In this document: positions 18,531 through 22,816 of the stretch, in pieces
How positions within the stretch are numbered: position 1 is the first letter of the stretch
How the letters are laid out: each line of letters starts with the position of its first letter
Virus record (IMG/VR): IMGVR_UViG_3300027973_000229
Coordinates: 1 to 22,816 of that record
Direction: 5' to 3' (one strand)
Length of the DNA stretch: 22,816 bases
From: a virus
Position numbers and translations under genes: made by a program
The notes under the pieces: model-generated
The model's database searches: none
Told to the model about the DNA's origin: nothing
Seen by the model: only the letters and a program-made list of their open reading frames with translations

Positions 18531-18749
18531 TTAACCTTTCATCTCTTCCATAAGTGTATCATATTCTTCCCCTGCCATTAAACTCACTACCTCTAAACGC
18601 TTATAGGCTATAACAGGATTATTTCTAACTAAAAAATAACCAACCGCTTCTAAGTTAAGTCCCATGTCCTCATTGAGGAGTTTAGCAATTCTCTCAGCAT
18701 AACGCTGTTCTTTTGTATTCTCAGGTTTTCTTCGAACGCTGTATGTCAT
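18531..18749 (-). CDS. Small helical hypothetical protein
   Basis: 72 residues from the ATG at 18749, chosen because GGAGGAGAG lies directly upstream and a consensus-like promoter lies above that; the open frame continues further upstream through the promoter and is not credible there. The product begins MTYSVRRKPENTKEQRYAER and is mainly charged helices (IAKLLNEDMGLNLEAVGYFL). Function is unknown. Confidence 0.75.
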   Translation of the reverse strand: MTYSVRRKPENTKEQRYAERIAKLLNEDMGLNLEAVGYFLVRNNPVIAYKRLEVVSLMAGEEYDTLMEEMKG

Positions 18750-18765
18750 AACTCTCCTCCATTTC

Positions 18766-18794
18766 ATTATACCAAAAAAGTAAGGGGGGCGCAA
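18766..18794 (-). promoter_or_regulatory. Promoter with its -35 in a terminator stem
   Basis: TTGCGC (18794-18789), a 17-nt spacer and TATAAT (18771-18766). The -35 box is part of the terminator's 3' arm. Confidence 0.72.
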
Positions 18795-18818
18795 GACTGG
18801 CAAGAATCTCAGCGCCCC
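18774..18818 (-). terminator. Intrinsic terminator overlapping the next promoter
   Basis: On the - strand GGGGCGC, a 19-nt loop and GCGCCCC, followed by CCTTACTTTTTT. It ends the operon 18848-21230 and is the second terminator here that contains a -35 box. Confidence 0.72.
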
Positions 18819-18847
18819 ACCTTGTTATCAGCCTAGTAGACCCCTCT

Positions 18848-19198
18848 CTAGGCGTTGACGAGTGGCGAGTAAGCAGCCACAAAGTTATTCCAATCAACCG
18901 CTACATTGCTCATGATAGTTTTATTAGTCATGTCAATAATTACAGTGTCATCACCTAGGTCCTGAGTGATATCATTAATAGCAAAAATACCAAACCCTGT
19001 TTCCCCTAATATTTCATCTTGAATAAGATAACTGATCATCATACGTGTAAAGTAGGATGTGTCTTCCCATCTAGGTTTTGAATGCTCCAGAGCCATTGCT
19101 ATGTCCCGCTGCCATTCAGTCTCACCCCAGTGGCTATATAGCACTACTGCAGGGGTATCCTCACGGTCCCTAAATACAAAGTTAATACGTGCTCCCAT
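18848..19198 (-). CDS. Hypothetical protein
   Basis: 116 residues, soluble, starting MGARINFVFRDREDTPAVVL with a WGETEWQRDIAMALEH helix and SYLIQDEILGETGFGIFAIN. The beta-strand-rich N-terminus and conserved YSHWG look like a compact domain that I associate with actinophage hypothetical proteins; no function is known. Its start overlaps the upstream stop (TAATG). Confidence 0.75.
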   Translation of the reverse strand: MGARINFVFRDREDTPAVVLYSHWGETEWQRDIAMALEHSKPRWEDTSYFTRMMISYLIQDEILGETGFGIFAINDITQDLGDDTVIIDMTNKTIMSNVAVDWNNFVAAYSPLVNA

Positions 19199-19356
19199 TA
19201 CTCTACCTCATTCTTCTCTACTAGGTTAGGTACGATTGATAGTTGATTACTTATCTCATTAAAGATGCTGTCTTCATCTTCATTGTCAGTCTCATATTCA
19301 AAATTCATGTAGTCGCCTGTTGGTTCAAAGATTACTTCAATTTCCCATCTTGCCAT
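19198..19356 (-). CDS. 52-residue acidic protein
   Basis: Starts MARWEIEVIFEPTGDYMNFE and continues with an acidic run (TDNEDEDS). Both ends overlap neighbours as TAATG, so it is embedded in a coupled operon. The N-terminal beta strands suggest a small alpha-beta fold. No family is recognised. Confidence 0.68.
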   Translation of the reverse strand: MARWEIEVIFEPTGDYMNFEYETDNEDEDSIFNEISNQLSIVPNLVEKNEVE

Positions 19357-19694
19357 TAGTTGGACTCCTCATCCTCTGTTTCAAAATCGATAATAATTTT
19401 TAAAACACGAGTTCCGTCTAATTTTGCGTAAACAGGATAAACACCGTCACCGTATCCAGTAGAGAAAGCAACAGCACGGCCAAGGCCAAGGTCACCAAAG
19501 CCTTCTACAATTGTAGCATTAGAGGCACCTAGGTAACTGTATTCACCTTTATGCTTAGGGTGCTCATCAAAGTTTTGTTTATCTGAATCCCAGTTTTTCC
19601 ACTCATCAAGGTAGCAAGGGTCACCGACCATGGCCTGTCCTGAATCTACTGTAAAAGAACCAATATATGTTAATCCAGTTATTTCTGTTTTCAT
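19356..19694 (-). CDS. DUF4241-like protein
   Basis: 112 residues from the ATG at 19694, which overlaps the upstream stop (ATGA); an earlier in-frame start would lie inside the upstream gene. The blocks FTVDSGQAMVGDPCYLDEW, GLGRAVAFSTGYGDGVYPVY and RVLKIIIDFE match the DUF4241-like pattern (DSGQ, DP, StGyGDGxYpV). The fold is predicted to be all-beta. Function is unknown, though such genes are widespread in phages and actinobacteria. Confidence 0.78.
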   Translation of the reverse strand: MKTEITGLTYIGSFTVDSGQAMVGDPCYLDEWKNWDSDKQNFDEHPKHKGEYSYLGASNATIVEGFGDLGLGRAVAFSTGYGDGVYPVYAKLDGTRVLKIIIDFETEDEESN

Positions 19695-20140
19695 TCTTTG
19701 TCCAATTCTGCTAGGGTCATTTCTTCTACTGTAGCACATTTAGCGCATTTCTGCAAATCTTCAAACCTATCGTAATGCAGAACTGCTTCCTCATCTTCCC
19801 ACATCTCTCCACAATTGTCACACTCGTAGATATCCTCACTGCTGATTTGTATCTGATAGTCCTTGCTACCATCAAAGGGCACGGTAGTTACAAAGTACCC
19901 AATCCTATTAACTATACGCATACCCTGAAATATATAGGTACCACCATTGTCTCCGTCACAATAAGTCCATATCCTATTAGGCTCTTGGGCGTTAACAAAG
20001 GCGAACTCGTCATCATATGTCTCAAACATATAACCTACGCCTTCTTCAGTTTGGAATGAGGCATTGTCATCTATATGGTTTGGGATTGGCTTGAACTTGT
20101 CAAACCACTCTTCCTCTGTAAGTTCTATTAGGTCATTCAT
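19691..20140 (-). CDS. Hypothetical protein with C-terminal zinc ribbon
   Basis: 149 residues. The N-terminal two-thirds is acidic and aromatic (FAFVNAQEPNRIWTYCDGDN, GMRIVNRIGYFVTTVPF). The C-terminus has YECDNCGEMW and LQKCAKCATV, a two-knuckle zinc ribbon. An AAAGGA ribosome site lies about 10 nt upstream. It overlaps both neighbours. No family is recognised. Confidence 0.75.
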   Translation of the reverse strand: MNDLIELTEEEWFDKFKPIPNHIDDNASFQTEEGVGYMFETYDDEFAFVNAQEPNRIWTYCDGDNGGTYIFQGMRIVNRIGYFVTTVPFDGSKDYQIQISSEDIYECDNCGEMWEDEEAVLHYDRFEDLQKCAKCATVEEMTLAELDKE

Positions 20141-20411
20141 TTGTCTCTATCCTTTCATTGATAGCAAATGATAAATCGTATGTTAGTTGATATACCGTCG
20201 TGAGTGCGTCAATTTGACCTTCCCAGTAGGTTCGCTGCATTGAATCCATTGCTTCTTCTGATTCAGCCTCAGCCTTCTGAGCAATATCCAATTGGGTTTC
20301 TGCCACCAGCATAAGGTTCTTTAATTCACCATGAATGATGTTCAAACCTGATTCACCCATGTCTACTAACTTTTGTAGTCGTGGTGAGAATTCGTAGTCA
20401 AGATTATTCAT
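20133..20411 (-). CDS. Helical hypothetical protein
   Basis: 92 residues, almost entirely helical by composition (ELKNLMLVAETQLDIAQKAE and so on), rich in Glu and Ala, with likely coiled-coil character in residues 25-60. It overlaps the upstream stop by a few bases and the downstream start by 8 nt. Function is unknown. Confidence 0.72.
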   Translation of the reverse strand: MNNLDYEFSPRLQKLVDMGESGLNIIHGELKNLMLVAETQLDIAQKAEAESEEAMDSMQRTYWEGQIDALTTVYQLTYDLSFAINERIETNE

Positions 20412-20556
20412 TAATCATCTCCAAGTAGTGTTTAGATACGTGAATGGCGCCTTCAAGGTATGGAACAATACTATCAGCACCGTCCTCATTTTGCAAATCC
20501 TGTTCAAGGGATATTGTGTGAATTCTTATATACTCTCTTAATGTGTTTAGGTCCAT
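20404..20556 (-). CDS. 50-residue hypothetical protein
   Basis: Starts MDLNTLREYIRIHTISLEQD and continues with a second helix-like region (YLEGAIHVSKHYLEMINE). It has a consensus-like leaderless promoter and couples to the following gene by an 8-nt overlap. No family is recognised. Confidence 0.7.
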   Translation of the reverse strand: MDLNTLREYIRIHTISLEQDLQNEDGADSIVPYLEGAIHVSKHYLEMINE

Positions 20557-20559
20557 ATA

Positions 20560-20778
20560 TTAATTATAAGGGTTGGTGTTGATTTTGACAAGTCCAGTAG
20601 GTGTAACCTTGCTCACATCTGTAATGATAGGCTCAAAAGCAGGGGATGTACCAATATTAATAACCATTCCATTGCCACAAATACAATCAGGATCTACTCT
20701 TGGTATTTCCAGGGCGGTAATTTCAATTAAAGCATCACAGTTAGTACATAGATAATCATACTTAGTCCACATAGTCAT
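20560..20778 (-). CDS. Small zinc-ribbon-like protein
   Basis: 72 residues with LCTNCDALIEITALEI and DCICGNG, an FmdB-like two-knuckle arrangement (CxxC and CxC) in the first half. The second half is beta-strand-like (INIGTSPAFEPIIT). The last two codons before the stop encode the -10 box of the next gene's promoter. The start overlaps the upstream stop. Confidence 0.7.
   Translation of the reverse strand: MTMWTKYDYLCTNCDALIEITALEIPRVDPDCICGNGMVINIGTSPAFEPIITDVSKVTPTGLVKINTNPYN
20563..20591 (-). promoter_or_regulatory. Leaderless promoter inside a coding sequence
   Basis: TTGTCA (20591-20586), a 17-nt spacer and TATAAT (20568-20563), with 6 nt to the ATG at 20556. The whole promoter lies in the 3' end of the upstream gene. 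Confidence 0.82.
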
Positions 20779-20915
20779 TGTTTATCCAACTCTATCTGTT
20801 GAGCACAGTCATTACATCTTTGATCATAATCCAATTGGTCAAGGGTAGCCTCAGAGCCACAGTCAAAGCAGGTAGTTAATAACGGAGCAACATTACCCAT
20901 AGTATGTGTTCTCAT
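20775..20915 (-). CDS. 46-residue zinc-ribbon microprotein
   Basis: Contains TTCFDCGSEA and RCNDCAQQ, a minimal zinc ribbon with two CxxC knuckles 15 residues apart. It starts inside the end of the preceding gene (23-nt overlap) and its stop overlaps the next start. One of many short zinc proteins in the window. Confidence 0.66.
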   Translation of the reverse strand: MRTHTMGNVAPLLTTCFDCGSEATLDQLDYDQRCNDCAQQIELDKQ

Positions 20916-21069
20916 CTATATAACCTTCTGCTAGTAGTCCCTCAAAGAAGTCCCATACTATTAGTAATTGTTTATAGTTTTGTTCATCCCCTTGAGATTT
21001 GGCGGTATCAATAGCCCAAGTTAAACTATTACCAAAGGCTTGTATATCACTATATGTATAACCTAACAT
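20893..21069 (-). CDS. 58-residue hypothetical protein
   Basis: Starts MLGYTYSDIQAFGNSLTWAI and continues with a helix (EQNYKQLLIVWDFFEGLLAE) ending YIDENTYYG. The start overlaps the upstream stop (TAATG). Helical and acidic; no family recognised. Confidence 0.66.
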   Translation of the reverse strand: MLGYTYSDIQAFGNSLTWAIDTAKSQGDEQNYKQLLIVWDFFEGLLAEGYIDENTYYG

Positions 21070-21230
21070 TACATACCCCCATACTCAAAGATAACTCCCA
21101 TGGTTACACACAAGCGGCAATCACAATCGCCTGCATTCATGGCAGAGATGTATTCAAAGTGTTCTAGGTTTTCTTCCCATATGGTTTGACATAGTTCGTT
21201 GATGGTATAAGGTTTGTAAGTTGTGGTCAT
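21069..21230 (-). CDS. 53-residue cysteine-containing protein
   Basis: Starts MTTTYKPYTINELCQTIWEE and includes GDCDCRLCVTMG, a CxCxxC cluster that could bind metal. First gene of the operon reading left from 21230, with a consensus-like leaderless promoter. No family is recognised. Confidence 0.68.
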   Translation of the reverse strand: MTTTYKPYTINELCQTIWEENLEHFEYISAMNAGDCDCRLCVTMGVIFEYGGM

Positions 21231-21236
21231 GTATTA

Positions 21237-21265
21237 ATTATTGCAGAAATTTAGGGAAAAGTCAA
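21237..21265 (-). promoter_or_regulatory. Leaderless promoter preceded by an ATTACGA box
   Basis: TTGACT (21265-21260), a 17-nt spacer and AATAAT (21242-21237), with 6 nt to the ATG at 21230. GATTACGAAGAGTC lies directly upstream and overlaps the -35 box; a close copy is in the repeat array near 18100. Confidence 0.82.
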
Positions 21266-21327
21266 GACTCTTCGTAATCGAATTTTTTCAAAAATGTTAT
21301 ATTGGTCACATGGCTGGCCCCGCTTTG

Positions 21328-21401
21328 CGATTCCAACGGGACTTGAACCCGTAACCTCTACCGTGACAGGGTAGCGATCTAACCAATTGATCTATGGAAC
21401 C
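21328..21401 (-). tRNA. tRNA-Asp (GTC)
   Basis: 74 nt. The acceptor GGTTCCA pairs with TGGAATC (one G-U), and the anticodon stem CTACC/GGTAG has loop CTGTCAC, giving GTC. The T-arm contains CGGGTTCAAGTCCCG. The discriminator is G and no CCA is encoded. It is the only tRNA next to the DUF932 gene. Confidence 0.95.
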
Positions 21402-21452
21402 TTGTGAGCAGTTTTTGCATCCACTTACTCAGGTGGCATATATTAAATTGTG

Positions 21453-22475
21453 CTATGCGATTTGCATAACATTCTGCACAACTTTTAGCAAACGATTTTT
21501 CTCTGCGTTAATTGCAGGGTCAAATCCACTAGCAGATGCGAGAATAGATTCGTTAGAACCACCACGAGCAGAACGATACCAATCTAAACGCTCAGTTAGT
21601 GCATTGAAAGCACCCCAAGCAGTATTAGCAATCATACCATTAAACTCGCCTGTGTAGATGTCGTTAATAACATCTATTTTGTTTTCCCATTTCTTTAGCG
21701 CACCCTTAGTATCTTTTTCAGGTTTTGCATACGCTGTAAGAATAATGTCGTTAAATTGCTTAGCAGAAACCTCTTTTTCAATCATAGCCTTAGCCATAAT
21801 ATCAAATTCGTCCATGTAAGCATTAGCAAGACCAAGAGTTTCACGAGCAATCTGCACTTTACCATTTGCAGTTTGTGTGTGACGAATCTTGAATGATTGC
21901 TTGATGCCTTTATTCTTCTTACGACCTACGCCACCAAGCGCAAGGTTAAGAGTATTAGCGCACACAACACGAACAGGTGTTATGCTTGCTTGAATTGCAA
22001 TAGAGCCGTCATGTGATGTGTTAATGAGCAAATAAGTTTTTACCTTATCCGCAACACCATTAGGGTCAAGAACTGTTTCACGCTCAAGAGCAAGAGCGCC
22101 AAATACTACACGCCCACCCTTGATTGAACCAGCAGTTTCCCAGCGTCCGCCACCATCAAGAATGTTATCACCAAATGAAAATAAATCTTCATTTTGTAAA
22201 ACATGGTAGCGCTCACCAACAACGCCTAAAATGTCTGTTTGTGTTTTGTCTGTTGGGTTAGTACGCAAAACATATTGATATGCCTTGTCGCTTGTTAAGT
22301 GTGTTGGGGTTTCCAAATCTTCAAGACGAACATCCCAACCATTAAGATTTGCTGCTTCCAACATTTCTACGGTTGTTTTTTCTTCTGTAAAGACAGTACC
22401 CAATCCATGCCATGCAGGTTCACGAAAAGATGCAAAAGATGTCTTTCCGTTTTGTGTTTCTAGGTCATGTGCCAT
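21453..22475 (-). CDS. DUF932 / phage-plasmid-like protein (TIGR03299 type)
   Basis: 340 residues from the ATG at 22475, where AAGGAA precedes it and the protein begins MAHDLETQNGKTSFASFREP, as family members do; the longer open frame upstream spans a promoter and is not used. Family blocks: PAWHGLGTVF, YQYVLRTNP, LGVVGERYHVLQN, GRWETAGSIKGGRVVFGALAL, SHDGSIAIQASITPVRVVCANTLNLAL and AYMDEFDIMAKAM. DUF932 proteins are abundant in phages and plasmids, of unknown biochemical role. It is one of the longer genes in this region and is followed on the same strand by tRNA-Asp. Confidence 0.93.
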   Translation of the reverse strand: MAHDLETQNGKTSFASFREPAWHGLGTVFTEEKTTVEMLEAANLNGWDVRLEDLETPTHLTSDKAYQYVLRTNPTDKTQTDILGVVGERYHVLQNEDLFSFGDNILDGGGRWETAGSIKGGRVVFGALALERETVLDPNGVADKVKTYLLINTSHDGSIAIQASITPVRVVCANTLNLALGGVGRKKNKGIKQSFKIRHTQTANGKVQIARETLGLANAYMDEFDIMAKAMIEKEVSAKQFNDIILTAYAKPEKDTKGALKKWENKIDVINDIYTGEFNGMIANTAWGAFNALTERLDWYRSARGGSNESILASASGFDPAINAEKNRLLKVVQNVMQIA

Positions 22476-22506
22476 GAGTTTCCTTCTTTCTGTTGTTGTT
22501 AATTTA

Positions 22507-22512
22507 AGTATA
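22507..22512 (-). promoter_or_regulatory. Extended -10 promoter of the DUF932 gene
   Basis: TGT-TATACT on the - strand with a TTTGCA-like -35 at an 18-nt spacer. The leader to 22475 is about 25 nt and contains AAGGAA. Confidence 0.6.
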
Positions 22513-22640
22513 ACAGGACAGGCTGACAAATGCAAATCCAGATAGTTAAACATGGACAATTCGGACATTTTTATTATGTGATCGTAAACACATCGGCGTG
22601 TTGTTTGACATTTTAGATTTTTGTGGCTGGCTTTTTTAAA

Positions 22641-22670
22641 TAAAAAATAGGCCAGTTTTAAATCATGGCC
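22641..22670 (-). terminator. Terminator of the acidic peptide gene
   Basis: On the - strand GGCCA, an 11-nt loop and TGGCC, followed by TATTTTTTATTT. It is preceded by another perfect hairpin at 22676-22695. Confidence 0.6.
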
Positions 22671-22675
22671 AGGAT

Positions 22676-22695
22676 TTTGATAGCCCCCTATCAAA
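22676..22695 (-). terminator. Perfect hairpin just after the acidic peptide stop
   Basis: TTTGATAG-GGGG-CTATCAAA, an 8-bp perfect stem, begins 1 nt after the stop of the gene at 22697. No T-tract follows at once, so it may protect the 3' end or act with the next hairpin. Confidence 0.55.
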
Positions 22696-22696
22696 T

Positions 22697-22813
22697 TTAG
22701 TAGTGATCCTCTAATGAAACTTCGTCTACATTTAAGTCTGCGTCATAGTCATATGAACTTAACTCAGCCTCAATTGAAACATTACTTAAATCAAAGTCAG
22801 CAATTTCTGACAT
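22697..22813 (-). CDS. 38-residue acidic peptide
   Basis: Starts MSEIADFDLSNVSIEAELSS and continues to EVSLEDHY; it has a strongly negative charge and no cysteine. The ATG is 3 bases from the window edge, so a longer version starting outside cannot be excluded. Acidic mini-proteins of phages can mimic DNA or bind host enzymes, but that is speculation here. Confidence 0.55.
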   Translation of the reverse strand: MSEIADFDLSNVSIEAELSSYDYDADLNVDEVSLEDHY

Positions 22814-22816
22814 TGG

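Noticed and set aside
22476-22694. N-terminal extension of the DUF932 frame
   Set aside because: The extension covers a promoter and two possible terminator hairpins, and family members begin at the ATG at 22475.
1-22816. Insertion sequence or integrase-based mobile element
   Set aside because: No transposase, integrase or terminal inverted repeats with target duplication were seen; the GIY-YIG-like gene is the only candidate selfish gene.

Overview
The window reads as about 23 kb of a low-GC tailed-phage genome whose host is probably an actinobacterium. Evidence for a phage: a CHAP endolysin, a holin-like protein, tiny overlapping genes joined by ATGA or TAATG overlaps, six tRNA genes, and many auxiliary genes (Hsp20, a Dps-like ferritin, a NodU-type carbamoyltransferase, sulfotransferase-like proteins, a GIY-YIG-like protein, a DUF932 protein). 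Evidence for an actinobacterial host: a WhiB-family protein, a DUF7455-type zinc protein, and many promoters whose -10 box lies 5-7 nt before the start codon, the layout of leaderless mRNAs, which are common in Actinobacteria. The AT-rich composition suggests a low-GC aquatic actinobacterium; that is inference, and no structural gene is present to place the phage.

Layout. Positions 1-9330 are read on the + strand. They hold the end of a carbamoyltransferase gene, the endolysin, two DUF2061 membrane proteins, an FmdB-type zinc ribbon, a duplicated zinc protein and a DUF7455 protein, a staphylococcal-type nuclease, WhiB, a fusion of an APS-kinase-like domain with an HxGH nucleotidyltransferase, a holin-like protein with two possible starts, then Hsp20, Dps and a DUF2945-like protein. 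A bidirectional terminator at 9324-9343 overlaps both stop codons where the two strands meet.

From 9337 to the end almost everything is on the - strand. The stretch 9337-15884 is an accessory island: three sulfotransferase-like proteins, an SGNH hydrolase-like protein, an HAD phosphatase, a PD-(D/E)XK-like nuclease, an SsuD-like flavin monooxygenase, two 2OG-Fe(II) oxygenase-like proteins and four tRNA genes (Glu, Gly, Arg, CAT). From 15993 to 21230 come small, mostly unknown, often zinc-binding proteins, one + strand GIY-YIG-like gene, and a non-coding region (17395-17792, plus 18006-18230) dense in repeats, palindromes and promoters. A tRNA-Asp, a DUF932 protein and an acidic peptide close the window.

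Working together: the strongest themes are surface or small-molecule modification (carbamoyl and sulfo transfer, hydroxylation, monooxygenation) and host stress or takeover (WhiB, Dps, Hsp20, nucleases, tRNAs). The most unusual non-coding signals are a family of near-identical leaderless promoters, two places where a terminator hairpin contains the -35 box of the next promoter, and the repeat-rich region with a consensus promoter that transcribes a G-rich then C-rich leader or small RNA.
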